Below are positions 42,663-52,242 of a stretch of 64,000 nt of DNA, in pieces (within the stretch, counting starts at the first letter, position 1; each line of letters starts with the position of its first letter). The notes beneath the pieces are model-generated. The model saw only the letters and a program-made list of their open reading frames with translations. It was not told the origin of the DNA and made no database searches. Source of the stretch: Paracoccaceae bacterium (lineage in GTDB: Bacteria > Pseudomonadota > Alphaproteobacteria > Rhodobacterales > Rhodobacteraceae). A program made the translations under genes and the position numbers. The stretch covers positions 310,001 to 374,000 of the forward strand of contig WKFI01000014.1 in the NCBI GenBank assembly GCA_014872875.1, given 5' to 3'.

Positions 42663-43952
42663 ATGGCGAATTTTATCGGCGGAACGGGCCCTGACGTTTT
42701 CAATGGAACTGCAGGCAACGATCTGATGATCGGCAATGCCGGATCAGACACGTTGCGAGGCATGGCCGGGAACGACCGGATCCAGGGCGGACGGGACGGA
42801 GACATTCTGGATGGTGGCGTCGGCATCGACACCTTGATTTACACACGATCCGACGCGGGCGTGAACGTGAATATTGGCACCAATGTTACCACCCTGTCCG
42901 GCGGCCACGCTGCCGGCGATTCCATTTCCGGGTTCGAGAACCTGATCGGATCAGATTACAACGATGTGCTGACCGGAGGGGCGACCCGCAATGTATTGAT
43001 CGGCGGGCGCGGCCATGATGATCTGTTCGGAATGGACGGGCGCGATTTGTTGATTGGCGGCTTGGGGGCGGACCTGCTGAATGGCGGAAACGGGTTCGAT
43101 ACCGTCAGCTACCACCAGTCCGCAAGAGGCGTTTCCGTAAACACGCTAAGCGGTCAGGTTCTGGGGGGCGCTGCGGGCGACACGTTTGTCTCGATCGAGG
43201 CCCTTTGGGGGTCATCCTTTGGTGATAGCCTGATCATGGATGGAGGCGACAACGTGATCCGGGGTCGCGGTGGCGACGACTTTATCGACGGTGGCGCCGG
43301 AGACGATCGTCTCACAGGCGGTGTGGGGGCCGACTTCCTGCATGGCAGCACTGGCAATGATACCGCCGGATACCGAAACTCGGATGCGGGTATCATCGTG
43401 TCGCTCGCCGGTGGTTTGGGACAAGGTGGTCATGCTGAAGGGGACGTGTTCAGCTGGATCGAGAATATTGACGGCTCGATGCATGATGATGAGATCACAG
43501 GCAACCTGCTGGTCAATGTTCTGCGCGGCTTGGACGGGGACGATATCCTGACTGGTGCAGCGGGTGCGGACATTCTGCGCGGCGGCGCCGGGGAGGATGC
43601 ATTTGCCTTTGTTGATCTGGACCACCACATCGCGCGGGATCAGACCGTTGACGTCGCCCTGTCCGCGCCTGTTGGCAGCGATGCCGACAAGATACGCGAC
43701 TTCGAACAGGGGACGGATGTGCTGCAGTTCGAAAGCACCGAATTCAGTGGCGGCATCTTCAACACTGACGACATCGATGACCTGGGCCTGACCACAGTGG
43801 GAGACAGCGCTTTTGCCTTCGCAGATGGCAATTTGTTCCATGTAACGTATCGCGGCGTTAATGCCTTTGCGGCCGAGTTCGTGGACGTGCGCCACATCGC
43901 CCATCTCAAGGACATCACATCCCTGAATGCCACAGATTTCGACTTTGTGTGA
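42663..43952 (+). CDS. RTX-type calcium-binding repeat protein
   Basis: A 429-residue protein built largely of hemolysin-type nonapeptide repeats (GGxGxDxLx). Blocks are visible at about residues 8-60 ([19 protein letters not shown]), 95-135, 185-225 ([18 protein letters not shown]) and 285-315. These fold as calcium-binding parallel beta-rolls after secretion by type I systems. The C-terminal 110 residues ([15 protein letters not shown]) resemble the end domain of secreted RTX proteins. There is no N-terminal signal peptide, as expected. No type I secretion genes and no enzymatic domain are seen nearby, so its role is unknown. Confidence 0.88.
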   Translation: MANFIGGTGPDVFNGTAGNDLMIGNAGSDTLRGMAGNDRIQGGRDGDILDGGVGIDTLIYTRSDAGVNVNIGTNVTTLSGGHAAGDSISGFENLIGSDYNDVLTGGATRNVLIGGRGHDDLFGMDGRDLLIGGLGADLLNGGNGFDTVSYHQSARGVSVNTLSGQVLGGAAGDTFVSIEALWGSSFGDSLIMDGGDNVIRGRGGDDFIDGGAGDDRLTGGVGADFLHGSTGNDTAGYRNSDAGIIVSLAGGLGQGGHAEGDVFSWIENIDGSMHDDEITGNLLVNVLRGLDGDDILTGAAGADILRGGAGEDAFAFVDLDHHIARDQTVDVALSAPVGSDADKIRDFEQGTDVLQFESTEFSGGIFNTDDIDDLGLTTVGDSAFAFADGNLFHVTYRGVNAFAAEFVDVRHIAHLKDITSLNATDFDFV

Positions 43953-43983
43953 AAAATACGGCCGTCCATCAGTCCGTTTTTTC
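43952..43983 (+). terminator. Possible terminator after the RTX gene
   Basis: AAAAATACGG and CCGTTTTTT flank a 12-base loop. The GC core is only four pairs, but the A-tract and T-tract extend the pairing and six T follow. It comes directly after the stop. Confidence 0.4.
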
Positions 43984-44139
43984 CTACGGTAACAGCTGAT
44001 CTTCAAAGACCGGTCCAGAAAGGCCTTGCCAAGCCGGACATCGGTCTTCGATGATGGAACACGGCTGTTCGCAACATTTTCCGACCTACTGCGTCAGACG
44101 GCCAAGCCGCTCTTTTCGAATTTCTTTTTTTAGGCAGGG

Positions 44140-45372
44140 ATGATGGAAACCACAGCGCTGCAAGACCCGATTGAGATCGCAAATTTCGGGGCCGTCACAC
44201 TCGGAATTCTGGTCTATTTCCTGGGAGCCCGCCTAACGAAGCGTTTCAGCTTTCTTTCTAATTACAGTATTCCCGAACCGGTCAGCGGCGGCCTGTTGGC
44301 GGCGGTTCTTGCGCTGATCGTCGTGCTAATGACAGGACGTACGATTTCTTACGAATTGGGTGCGCGGGATTTCCTGCTGGTCTATTTCTTTACCACCGTC
44401 GGCTTGAATGCGCGGCTGGCAGATCTGATGCGCGGCGGACCACTACTGGTCCTTATGCTGGGGCTGACGATCACTTTCATGATCCTTCAGAACCTGACCG
44501 GCATGCTGGGCGCGCTGCTGTTTGATCTGCCTTCGCAGGCGGGTGTTCTACTGGGGACCGCATCTCTTATTGGCGGGCACGGCACGGCGATTGCCTGGGG
44601 CCCGACAATCGAGTCCACATATGCCGTTCCGGGGGCTTCCGAGCTGGGTATTGCCACGGCTACGGTTGGATTGATCATGGCCAGTGTTCTTGGCGGACCG
44701 ATCGCCCGCATTCTGATCAAGCGAAACAACCTGTCCCCGGCAGTGGACGGCCCAAAGGATGTTGCGACTGCGGCGGTTCCAGACCAATCCAGACCATCGA
44801 CGCTGACCCATGTGGATCTGATGAACTGTGTTCTGGTAATCCATGCGGCCATTGCGATCGGCTATGTCGTGTTCGAGGCTCTGGAAGCCGCAGGTATCAA
44901 ACTCCCGCTCTTCGTGCCTTGTCTTCTGACCGGCATCGTCATGTCGAACACCCTGCCCCCGCTCTTTCCCAAGATGAACTGGCCTGCTGGAACACCAGCC
45001 ATGAGTGTCATCTCCGAATTCAGTCTCTCGGTTTTCCTGTCCATGTCACTGATGAGCATGGAACTGTGGTCATTGGCCTCCAGCGCCGGTGTGTTGATCA
45101 CCACGATGGTGCTGCAAGCGTTGATTGCGGTGCTCTTCATCTTTTTCGTCGTATTCAAACTGATGGGTCGGAATTACTTTGCCGCGGTCATCTCGGCCGG
45201 GTTTGCAGGGTTTTCGCTGGGGGCAACCCCGACGGCCATCGCCAACATGACCGCTGTCACCCAGAAATACGGCCCTTCGCCAGTGGCCTTTATCGTCCTT
45301 CCTCTGGTGTCTGCGTTTTTCGTGGATCTGGCGAATGCCTTTATCATCCAGTGGTTTCTGGGCTTCGGTTAG
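44140..45372 (+). CDS. gltS: Sodium/glutamate symporter
   Basis: A 410-residue GltS-family carrier that imports glutamate with Na+. The two inverted halves each carry the reentrant-loop motif: ASLIGGHGTAIAWGPT in the first and SAGFAGFSLGATPTAIANM in the second. About ten membrane helices are seen, including the N-terminal YSIPEPVSGGL. Two adjacent ATGs (44140 and 44143) are possible. The ion-channel gene follows after 28 bp in the same direction and may be co-transcribed. Confidence 0.93.
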   Translation: MMETTALQDPIEIANFGAVTLGILVYFLGARLTKRFSFLSNYSIPEPVSGGLLAAVLALIVVLMTGRTISYELGARDFLLVYFFTTVGLNARLADLMRGGPLLVLMLGLTITFMILQNLTGMLGALLFDLPSQAGVLLGTASLIGGHGTAIAWGPTIESTYAVPGASELGIATATVGLIMASVLGGPIARILIKRNNLSPAVDGPKDVATAAVPDQSRPSTLTHVDLMNCVLVIHAAIAIGYVVFEALEAAGIKLPLFVPCLLTGIVMSNTLPPLFPKMNWPAGTPAMSVISEFSLSVFLSMSLMSMELWSLASSAGVLITTMVLQALIAVLFIFFVVFKLMGRNYFAAVISAGFAGFSLGATPTAIANMTAVTQKYGPSPVAFIVLPLVSAFFVDLANAFIIQWFLGFG

Positions 45373-45400
45373 ACGCCATAACTCAAAGGGGAGCGAATGA

Positions 45401-46036
45401 ATGCTGAACGAGTTGACACATAAATGGAGCGGGCTGCTGCTGCTTCTGGTTCTTGCAATCCTGCTTGAGGCCCAGATCGGCTCTTCCTTCTTTACCGAAG
45501 TTCTGACGCTCAGCCTGTTCACGCTTTCACTGGCCGGATCGATGCTGCTTTCTCAGCCCAACAATGGCTGGCGCACCGCGACGCTGCTGATTGCCGGACT
45601 ATGGTATGTGACCTCGCTTGCCACGATGATGGGGGCGCCCTTGAAAGCCGGGTCCGCCATCTTTGCCGTTATTCTGATCCTGGGCAGTTTGCGCGCCACG
45701 TTCCGAACGCTGATGTCCTACAAGAAACCGAATGTCGAAGTCCTGCTTGGGGCCATTTACGGCTATGTGCTGCTTATTGCGGCCTGGGCCGTGCTGTACC
45801 TGCAAATCGAACGATCAGCACCGGGTTCCTTCAATTTGGCCGAAGGGGCCGATTTCTGGTCGTCCTTCGTCTATTTCAGCGCGGTCACCATGACGACGCT
45901 GGGTTACGGCGACGTCTTGCCGGTTAGCAGCATCGCCCGCGTCATGGCCGCGTTCGAGGCCATCGTCGGAGTGCTGTACATCGCCGTCATGGTCGGGGGG
46001 ATCGTCGGAAGTTATCAAAGTTCCGAGCAGGAATAA
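45401..46036 (+). CDS. Two-TM potassium-channel-type membrane protein
   Basis: A 211-residue membrane protein with four short N-terminal hydrophobic segments and a C-terminal pore module. A helix at 114-134, a pore helix FWSSFVYFSAVTMTTLGYGD with the K+ selectivity filter TTLGYGD (165-171), and a final helix at 178-203 make up the module. No cytoplasmic RCK or cyclic-nucleotide domain is present. The ATG has AAAGGGGAG upstream. Potassium or osmotic functions are inferred from the filter only. Confidence 0.85.
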   Translation: MLNELTHKWSGLLLLLVLAILLEAQIGSSFFTEVLTLSLFTLSLAGSMLLSQPNNGWRTATLLIAGLWYVTSLATMMGAPLKAGSAIFAVILILGSLRATFRTLMSYKKPNVEVLLGAIYGYVLLIAAWAVLYLQIERSAPGSFNLAEGADFWSSFVYFSAVTMTTLGYGDVLPVSSIARVMAAFEAIVGVLYIAVMVGGIVGSYQSSEQE

Positions 46037-46037
46037 G

Positions 46038-46068
46038 AAAAGCCCCGCCCGGGTTGGGCGAGGCTTTC
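46038..46068. terminator. Bidirectional terminator between the channel gene and pntB
   Basis: AAAGCCCCGCCC and GGGCGAGGCTTT form a 12-position stem with one mismatch and a five-base loop, with A and T tracts at the ends. It lies between the convergent channel gene and pntB. Confidence 0.8.
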
Positions 46069-46093
46069 TGCTTGTCTTCAGGGCCGGACCGGA

Positions 46094-47527
46094 TCAGTTG
46101 ATCATGGTCAGCAGCGTGTCCAGCGAAGCCTTGGCGTCGCCATAGAACATGCGCGTGTTTTCCTTGTAGAAGAGCGGGTTTTCGATGCCCGAATACCCCG
46201 TGCCCTGACCACGCTTGGACACGAACACCTGCTTGGCCTTCCAGCACTCCAGAACCGGCATGCCGGCGATGGGCGAGTTCGGATCTTCCTGCGCCGCCGG
46301 GTTCACGATGTCGTTCGAACCGATGACGATGGCCACATCCGTATCCGGGAAGTCCTCGTTGATTTCGTCCATTTCCAGAACGATGTCATAAGGTACCTTG
46401 GCTTCGGCCAAGAGCACGTTCATGTGCCCCGGCAGACGGCCCGCAACCGGGTGGATCGCAAAGCGCACTTCCTTGCCCTTGGCGCGCAGGCGACGGGTCA
46501 GTTCCGCCACGTTCTGCTGTGCCTGTGCAACGGCCATGCCGTAGCCCGGGATGATGATGACGCTGTCGGCCTCATCCAGAGCAGTGGCAACGCCTTCTGC
46601 ATCGATGGCGATCTGTTCACCTTCCACTTCCATGGCCGGACCAGCCGTGCCACCAAAGCCACCCAGGATCACGCTGATGAACGAACGGTTCATCGCCTTA
46701 CACATGATGTAGGACAGGATCGCACCCGAGGAGCCCACCAGAGCGCCCACAACGATCAGCAGGTCGTTGCCCAGCGAGAAGCCGATCGCGGCCGCCGCCC
46801 ATCCTGAGTAGGAGTTCAGCATCGACACAACCACCGGCATGTCGGCGCCGCCGATGCCCATGATCAGGTGATAGCCGATGAACAGCGCTGCAAGGGTCAG
46901 GATCAGCAGCGGGAACATCCCGCCGGTGTTCAGGTACCAGATCAGGCAGACGAGGCTCAGAGCCGCCGCACCCGCGTTCAGCATGTGACCGCCCGGCAGT
47001 TTGGTCGCAGCCGAGTTCACCTTGCCTGCCAGCTTGCCATAGGCAATCACCGACCCGGTAAAGGTCACGGCGCCGATCCAAATGCCCAGGGACAGTTCGA
47101 TCTTCAGAATGCTGATCTCGATCGGCTCTTTCTTGGCCACGAGCAGCGCAAATGTACCTTCAACCGTTTCACCAGCCGCTTTGGCCGCTTCCACAAGGTT
47201 GATTGTCATTTCTGCGTTGAAACCAACAAAGACAGCCGCCAGACCCACCAGCGAGTGCATCGCTGCCACCAGTTCCGGCATCTGCGTCATCTGCACCCGG
47301 TTGGCCAGCTGCATCCCGATCACGCCGCCAAGCGCGACCAATATGATCGACAGCCACCACAGGCCCGCACCGGGCCCAAACAGCGTCGCCAGCACGGCGA
47401 TACCCATGCCCACGATGCCATACCAAACAGCGCGTTTCGCGCTTTCCTGTCCCGACAATCCACCCAACGAGAGGATGAACAGAACGCCTGCGACGACATA
47501 GGCCGCGATGGTAAATGCGTTTTCCAT
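46094..47527 (-). CDS. pntB: NAD(P) transhydrogenase, beta subunit
   Basis: PntB is the NADP(H)-binding, proton-translocating subunit of the membrane transhydrogenase, which makes NADPH from NADH at the expense of proton-motive force. The 477-residue protein has about nine membrane helices in residues 1-270 and the dIII NADP-binding domain at the end ([48 protein letters not shown] and [12 protein letters not shown]). It follows pntA by 15 bp in one operon. Confidence 0.97.
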   Translation of the reverse strand: MENAFTIAAYVVAGVLFILSLGGLSGQESAKRAVWYGIVGMGIAVLATLFGPGAGLWWLSIILVALGGVIGMQLANRVQMTQMPELVAAMHSLVGLAAVFVGFNAEMTINLVEAAKAAGETVEGTFALLVAKKEPIEISILKIELSLGIWIGAVTFTGSVIAYGKLAGKVNSAATKLPGGHMLNAGAAALSLVCLIWYLNTGGMFPLLILTLAALFIGYHLIMGIGGADMPVVVSMLNSYSGWAAAAIGFSLGNDLLIVVGALVGSSGAILSYIMCKAMNRSFISVILGGFGGTAGPAMEVEGEQIAIDAEGVATALDEADSVIIIPGYGMAVAQAQQNVAELTRRLRAKGKEVRFAIHPVAGRLPGHMNVLLAEAKVPYDIVLEMDEINEDFPDTDVAIVIGSNDIVNPAAQEDPNSPIAGMPVLECWKAKQVFVSKRGQGTGYSGIENPLFYKENTRMFYGDAKASLDTLLTMIN

Positions 47528-47542
47528 TTGTCCTGCCCTTCC

Positions 47543-49120
47543 TTAGGATTTCTGGAACATGGCGAGCATGCGCCGCGTGACCATGAAGCCACCAAAGATG
47601 TTGATCCCAGCCATGAAGACGCTGAGCGCCGCCAGCACCGTCACCAGGAACCCGCCCGATCCGATCTGGATCAGCGCACCCAGGATGATGATCGACGAGA
47701 TCGCGTTGGTCACAGCCATCAGAGGTGTGTGCAGCGAGTGTGCAACGTTCCAGATCACCTGGAAGCCGATGAACACCGACAGCACAAAGACGATGAAGTG
47801 CTGCATGAAGCTGGCCGGCATGTCCGGGATCAGCCCCACGCCCAGCACCAGCGCGCCACCGATGGCCAGCAGCGTCACCTGGTTCTTGGTCTGTGCCTTG
47901 AACTCGGCAATCTCCTGCGCGCGCTTCTCTTCCGGGGTCAGTTCCTTGACCTCGGGCTTTTTCTGCGCGGCGATCGCGGCCACCTTTGGCGGCGGTGGCG
48001 GGAAGGTGATTTCATGGTTGAAGGTCACCGTTGCGCCACGGATCACATCGTCTTCCATGTCGTGATTGACCTGACCGTCTTTTTCCGGCGTCAGGTCCGA
48101 CATCATGTGACGGATGTTGGTGGCATAAAGCGATGAGGATTGTGCCGCCATCCGGCTGGGGAAGTCGGTATAGCCGACGATGGTCACGCCATTCTCGGTC
48201 ACGACCTTCTCGTCCATCACGGTGCCTTCGACGTTCCCGCCGCGTTCCGCTGCAAGGTCAACGATGACGGAACCGGGCTTCATCGCCGCAACCATATCCT
48301 CCAGCCACAGCTTGGGCGCCGGACGGTTCGGGATCAGGGCCGTGGTGATGACGATGTCGATCTCGGGTGCCAGTTCACGGAACTTTGCCAGCTGAGCGTT
48401 GCGGAACTCCTCGGATTGCACGCTGGCATATCCACCAGTGGCTGCGCCGTCCTGCTGTTCTTCCTCAAAGTCCAAATAGACGAATTCGGCGCCCATGGAT
48501 TCAACTTGCTCGGCCACTTCGGGCCGCACGTCGAACGCATAGGTAATTGCACCCAGCGAAGTCGAGGTTCCGATAGCCGCGAGACCGGCCACACCTGCGC
48601 CCACAACCAGAACCTTCGCGGGCGGCACCTTGCCTGCAGCGGTGATCTGACCGGTGAAGAAACGTCCAAAGTTGTTGCCCGCCTCGATCACCGCACGATA
48701 ACCGGCGATATTGGCCATCGAGCTCAGCGCGTCCATTTTCTGCGCGCGCGAGATCCGTGGTACCATTTCCATGGCGATCACATTGGCGCCCTTGGACTTG
48801 GCAAGCTCCATTCCTTCTTCGTTTCCGGCCGGATTGAAGAACGAAATCAGCGTCTTGCCCGCTGTCATGCGCTTGAGTTCGGTCTCGCTGGGCTGACGTA
48901 CCTTGGCGACAATATCGACCGATTTCCACAGCGCAGCGGGGGTTTTGATGATCTCGACCCCAGCCGCTTCATATGCTGCGTCCGAGAACCCAGCTGCAGC
49001 ACCTGCCCCGGTTTCAATCGCGCAATCATAACCGAGCTTTTGCAATTGCTTGGCGGAATCCGGTGTCATCGCTACCCGGTTCTCGCCTTCAAAGATTTCC
49101 TTTGGTGTACCTATTTTCAC
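47543..49120 (-). CDS. pntA: NAD(P) transhydrogenase, alpha subunit
   Basis: PntA holds the NAD(H)-binding dI domain of the transhydrogenase. The 525-residue protein has the N-terminal [20 protein letters not shown], the NAD-binding [14 protein letters not shown] motif (about 170-184) and four C-terminal membrane helices (from about 415), so the alpha-1 and alpha-2 parts are fused as in E. coli. It starts at GTG 49120, with a G-rich site about nine bases upstream. The 131-bp upstream region contains a perfect 14-bp palindrome and two TGCGCA direct repeats. Confidence 0.97.
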   Translation of the reverse strand: MKIGTPKEIFEGENRVAMTPDSAKQLQKLGYDCAIETGAGAAAGFSDAAYEAAGVEIIKTPAALWKSVDIVAKVRQPSETELKRMTAGKTLISFFNPAGNEEGMELAKSKGANVIAMEMVPRISRAQKMDALSSMANIAGYRAVIEAGNNFGRFFTGQITAAGKVPPAKVLVVGAGVAGLAAIGTSTSLGAITYAFDVRPEVAEQVESMGAEFVYLDFEEEQQDGAATGGYASVQSEEFRNAQLAKFRELAPEIDIVITTALIPNRPAPKLWLEDMVAAMKPGSVIVDLAAERGGNVEGTVMDEKVVTENGVTIVGYTDFPSRMAAQSSSLYATNIRHMMSDLTPEKDGQVNHDMEDDVIRGATVTFNHEITFPPPPPKVAAIAAQKKPEVKELTPEEKRAQEIAEFKAQTKNQVTLLAIGGALVLGVGLIPDMPASFMQHFIVFVLSVFIGFQVIWNVAHSLHTPLMAVTNAISSIIILGALIQIGSGGFLVTVLAALSVFMAGINIFGGFMVTRRMLAMFQKS

Positions 49121-49152
49121 CCTATGGGTCCCCCTACGATTCGCACATATGC

Positions 49153-49166
49153 TGCGCTGCAGCGCA
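49153..49166. promoter_or_regulatory. Palindrome TGCGCTGCAGCGCA upstream of pntA
   Basis: A perfect 14-bp palindrome lies 33-46 bp before the pntA start. TGCGCA-containing repeats (about 49192-49213) lie further upstream. The cluster fits an operator region, but the regulator is unknown. Confidence 0.4.
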
Positions 49167-49251
49167 TGTTTCGCAAATTATCCACCTAAACTGCGCAACT
49201 ATTTTGCGCAAGCTATATGACGTAAACACACTCCGTTCTGCCGCATATGCA

Positions 49252-49701
49252 TCACACCCACCGTCTGACCTTGCTTTCGTACCGGGCCCAATCCATCCGA
49301 AACTTGCGCCGCATCCTGTCCTCTTCAGGGATGACAAAGCGCTTTTCCAGAATCCAAAGAAGGATCGGGACAAGGGCCAGCGACGGTACAGCATCGAACC
49401 GCAGGACAAGCCCTGCCAGAAGCAGGACATCGCCCAGATAGATCGGATTACGGCTTTTGCTGAAAATGCCCGATTGAACCAATCTGTCCGGCGTTTCATG
49501 CGGCAGGACCGTGGTCTTCTGACGGCGCATTTCAGTGATCGCCAGCAGCATCAGAAGAATTCCACCACCGACCAACAAGCCACCCAGAAAATCGGCCCAA
49601 ACACCGCCAAAGCTCAGCCCCAGTGACAGATGGCTTGCTTGCATCCAGGCCAGGACAATCGCAGCGACCAGCCAGACCGGCGGAATGTCGATCCAACGCA
49701 T
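49252..49701 (-). CDS. Isoprenylcysteine carboxyl methyltransferase-like membrane protein
   Basis: A 149-residue membrane protein of the ICMT/PEMT-like methyltransferase family. There are four to five helices, and the SAM-binding C-terminal motif SGIFSKSRNPIYLGDVLLLAGLVL ends in EEDRMRRKF...YESKVRRW. Bacterial members have no proven prenyl substrate; a lipid or small-molecule methyl acceptor is possible. ATG 49701 is preferred over a GTG one codon earlier. It stands alone upstream of pntA but is separated from it by a likely promoter region. Confidence 0.82.
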   Translation of the reverse strand: MRWIDIPPVWLVAAIVLAWMQASHLSLGLSFGGVWADFLGGLLVGGGILLMLLAITEMRRQKTTVLPHETPDRLVQSGIFSKSRNPIYLGDVLLLAGLVLRFDAVPSLALVPILLWILEKRFVIPEEDRMRRKFRMDWARYESKVRRWV

Positions 49702-49778
49702 CACGACTTCCAGGCTCCGCTTGGCGAAACCCCAAGATTCAATGGGTTGCTCTGCATCATGGCCCGTTGGTTACTCCT

Positions 49779-49835
49779 AATCCCGCCTTACTTGCAAAGG
49801 TGAAGTGTGACGCATTCCCAAGTAAGGACGGGATT
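49779..49835. repeat. Intergenic inverted repeat with 16-bp arms
   Basis: AATCCCGCCTTACTTG (49779-49794) is matched by CAAGTAAGGACGGGATT (49819-49835); the arms pair over 16 bp with one bulged A. The 24-base loop has no obvious structure and no U-tract follows. It lies between the MBL-fold gene and the ICMT-like gene, both on the minus strand. It could be a terminator, a small structured RNA, or a remnant repeat. Confidence 0.55.
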
Positions 49836-49950
49836 GCGCACCACAGTAACAAAACGGATGATCCGTTCCCGGATTCGCGCCCATCCTGCACATATTTCCC
49901 GGAAAACCCACGTATACTTGAGCATACCGGAACAGAGTTTCGCGAATGGC

Positions 49951-50898
49951 TCACTCCCACTCCATCTCTTCGAAGACGCGCCCGGCATTTTTGGTGGCCA
50001 GTTCTTCGAAGGTATCCAGCATTTTCCAGCGCTCTTGATCCACGTAATAGGCGCCAGCCAGATCTCCGCCTTCGTCGATATGGGCGCCGACCTTAGCGCG
50101 CAGATCTTCGAGGTAGTCGAGCGTGTATCGCCGCACCTGAGGGAAGTTGGTCGGATGGCCATGCCCCGGGATCACATAGGTGGGAGCCATCGGCTCAAGT
50201 TTTTCGGTCCATGTTTCGATCCAGCAGCTGGTGCAGGTGTGCTCGAAGATCGGCAACATGCGCTCGTGGAAGGCAATATCCCCCGCAATCATGATGTCCC
50301 AAGCCGGGATCCAGACCTGTGTGTCGCCCGGATCATGCGCCGGTCCCAGATGAAGCACCTTGATCTCCAACCCGCCCAAGGTGACGGTGTATTCGTCGTC
50401 AAAGCTCAGGTTGGCATTCACAACACGGGTGCCTTCGGCTTTGTCCTTGTTGTACCGCTGCATGCCCTGAATGATGAAATCACCGTTCTCTTCGACCTCT
50501 GCAATCGCATCGGCATGGGCCAGAATATCAACCCCCTGATCCCGCCAATAACCGTTGCCCAGCATCGCATGCCCCTGCCCGTTTTCATTGATGACCAATA
50601 CAACCGGTTGCTCTGTCAGGGCCTTGATTTCATCGTGCAAGGCCTTGGCCAACCGATCCGACGCCCCCGAATTGATCACCACCACACCTTCATCAGTGAC
50701 TATGAAGGACAGGTTGTTGTTATGGCCCGAGTTTTCATAAGTTGGCGGAGCGGTGGCACCAATGGCCGAAAACACATGCGGGATCACCTCGACCGGTTTC
50801 GAATACAATTCGGATTGGGGGTATTGATCGGCAATATCTTCACTTGCAAAGGCCGGGGCTGCGATCAACGCAGCGGCAATCAGATGAACGGGTTTCAT
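49951..50898 (-). CDS. Secreted metallo-beta-lactamase-fold protein with a degenerate metal motif
   Basis: A 315-residue MBL-fold protein with an N-terminal signal peptide (ending near PAFA-SED). The canonical HxHxDH zinc motif is replaced by N-E-N-G-Q-G-H (Asn104, Asn106, Gln108, Gly109, His110). Later ligands are intact: His188 (LGPAHDPGD), Asp207 (IAGDIAF) and His246 (VIPGHGHPT). Zinc site 1 should therefore be lost or altered, and ordinary hydrolase activity is doubtful. The length and YWRDQGVDILAHADA-like region otherwise fit secreted MBL-fold hydrolases. A TTG three codons earlier is an alternative start. Confidence 0.83.
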   Translation of the reverse strand: MKPVHLIAAALIAAPAFASEDIADQYPQSELYSKPVEVIPHVFSAIGATAPPTYENSGHNNNLSFIVTDEGVVVINSGASDRLAKALHDEIKALTEQPVVLVINENGQGHAMLGNGYWRDQGVDILAHADAIAEVEENGDFIIQGMQRYNKDKAEGTRVVNANLSFDDEYTVTLGGLEIKVLHLGPAHDPGDTQVWIPAWDIMIAGDIAFHERMLPIFEHTCTSCWIETWTEKLEPMAPTYVIPGHGHPTNFPQVRRYTLDYLEDLRAKVGAHIDEGGDLAGAYYVDQERWKMLDTFEELATKNAGRVFEEMEWE

Positions 50899-51038
50899 AG
50901 GTTTCAAAGTCTCCTCAGCTTGCCGATAAATTCACAGATGCGAATAAGTAAGTAAATATAGCAAATTTGTGACGGGACGGCGCGTCTTGTCACAGGCAGC
51001 ATGGCCTTTAGGCTTCACCCCAAATGGGAGGAGTCCAA

Positions 51039-51791
51039 ATGGCACTGAATGGGAAACACGCGCTGGTCACGGGCGGCGGAACAGGGATCGGATTGGCAAT
51101 AGCACGGGCGTTGGCGGATGCCGGGGCACATGTGACCATCACCGGACGCCGTCAGGAGGTGCTTGAGGAGGTCGCGACCGGGAACATGACCGCCATGGCC
51201 ATGGATGTGCGCGACGAAGAGGATGTCGTTGCCAAGATCGCGGCCGCCGTCAAACAGAACGGTCCGATCCAGATCTCGGTTCCCAATGCGGGGATCGCCG
51301 AAGGCAAGACGCTGCAAAAAACCGACATGACCTTCTGGCGGAACATCATGGCGACCAATCTGGACGGGGCATTTCTGACCGTCCGCGAAAGCCTTCGTTC
51401 GATGCTGGAAACCGATTGGGGTCGTGTGATCCCGGTGGCTTCCATTGCCGGATTGCGCGGGGCACCGGGGGCCGGCGCCTATGCGGCCTCCAAGCACGGG
51501 CTGATAGGGTTGACCCGAACCTATTCCGAGGAATTCATGGGCACCGCCTATACCTTCAACGCGCTTTGCCCCGGATATGTGGACACCCCCATCGTGGACC
51601 GCAACACGGTGTCGATTTCAGAACGCGCAGGCGTAAGCAAGGAGGATGCGTTGAAGATGATGGTCAGTCACAACCGTCACAAGCGACTGATTGCCCCGGA
51701 AGAGGTCGCCGCAGCAGCGCTTTGGCTGGTAGGTCCCGGATCTGAGAGCATCAACGGGCAGTGCATCGAGATTTCTGGCGGACAGACCTGA
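51039..51791 (+). CDS. Short-chain dehydrogenase/reductase
   Basis: A 250-residue classical SDR. The cofactor loop is TGGGTGIG (about 13-20), followed by PNAG, the catalytic Ser in VASIAG, and YAASK with catalytic Tyr and Lys. PGYVDTPIV follows. TGRRQE after the second strand hints at NADP or NAD preference that I cannot settle. The best guess is a 3-hydroxybutyrate or 3-oxoacyl-type dehydrogenase. The ATG has GGGAGGAG upstream. It diverges from the MBL-fold gene; the 140-bp gap between them is AT-rich and presumably holds both promoters. Confidence 0.85.
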   Translation: MALNGKHALVTGGGTGIGLAIARALADAGAHVTITGRRQEVLEEVATGNMTAMAMDVRDEEDVVAKIAAAVKQNGPIQISVPNAGIAEGKTLQKTDMTFWRNIMATNLDGAFLTVRESLRSMLETDWGRVIPVASIAGLRGAPGAGAYAASKHGLIGLTRTYSEEFMGTAYTFNALCPGYVDTPIVDRNTVSISERAGVSKEDALKMMVSHNRHKRLIAPEEVAAAALWLVGPGSESINGQCIEISGGQT

Positions 51792-51838
51792 ATTTCCGTT
51801 CTCCCAAACGGGGTGCTTTTCGATGCGTTGCGACGCAG

Positions 51839-52039
51839 TCAGACCGAAACAGGCCGGATCAAGGTAGCCAGATAGTCTCGGGTTTCCCTGGTCCATTCTG
51901 CAGGATCTTCGTTGTGGGCAACCTGTGCGTGCAGCTGCATCAGGCGCCAGACCTCCTCTTCGGTCTCGGCCGTGACCGAGGCAGGACAGGCCTCCATTCC
52001 TTCGCAGTCCCGACAGGCATAGGTGAAAGCGTCAGCCAT
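51839..52039 (-). CDS. DUF1059-family small protein
   Basis: A 66-residue soluble protein with the family pattern YACRDCEGMEACPASVTAETEEEVWRLMQLHAQVAH: three Cys (in CRDC and ACP) near the N-terminus, then a helix ending in His. Its function is unknown. The ATG at 52039 has GGGAGGGG upstream; a longer open frame exists but its extra residues look non-coding. It converges with the SDR gene. Confidence 0.78.
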   Translation of the reverse strand: MADAFTYACRDCEGMEACPASVTAETEEEVWRLMQLHAQVAHNEDPAEWTRETRDYLATLIRPVSV

Positions 52040-52149
52040 GGTCCCCTCCCACATCTGATAAAGCATGATCATAACACATTTGGCGACATTCGGCGAATTC
52101 GGGGACCGATAGCGCATGTTGATACCACGGCCTTCTTGCAGGGCCTATC

Positions 52150-52164
52150 ATCAAGATACTTGAT
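52150..52164. promoter_or_regulatory. Inverted repeat ATCAAG-ATA-CTTGAT upstream of kynU
   Basis: Perfect 6-bp arms with a 3-bp spacer lie about 80-93 bp before the kynU start. This is a plausible operator for a tryptophan/kynurenine-responsive regulator (Lrp/KynR type in other proteobacteria), but no regulator gene is adjacent. Confidence 0.35.
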
Positions 52165-52242
52165 TGGACACGTCAGTTGATTTCCGATACGTGATACATC
52201 AGAATTACTTCAAGCCTGAAATACCGAGCCGAGAGAACCTAC

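Noticed and set aside
51792-51838. Short inverted repeats between the SDR and DUF1059 genes as a terminator
   Set aside because: Stems of only five pairs with no T-tract; not distinguishable from chance.
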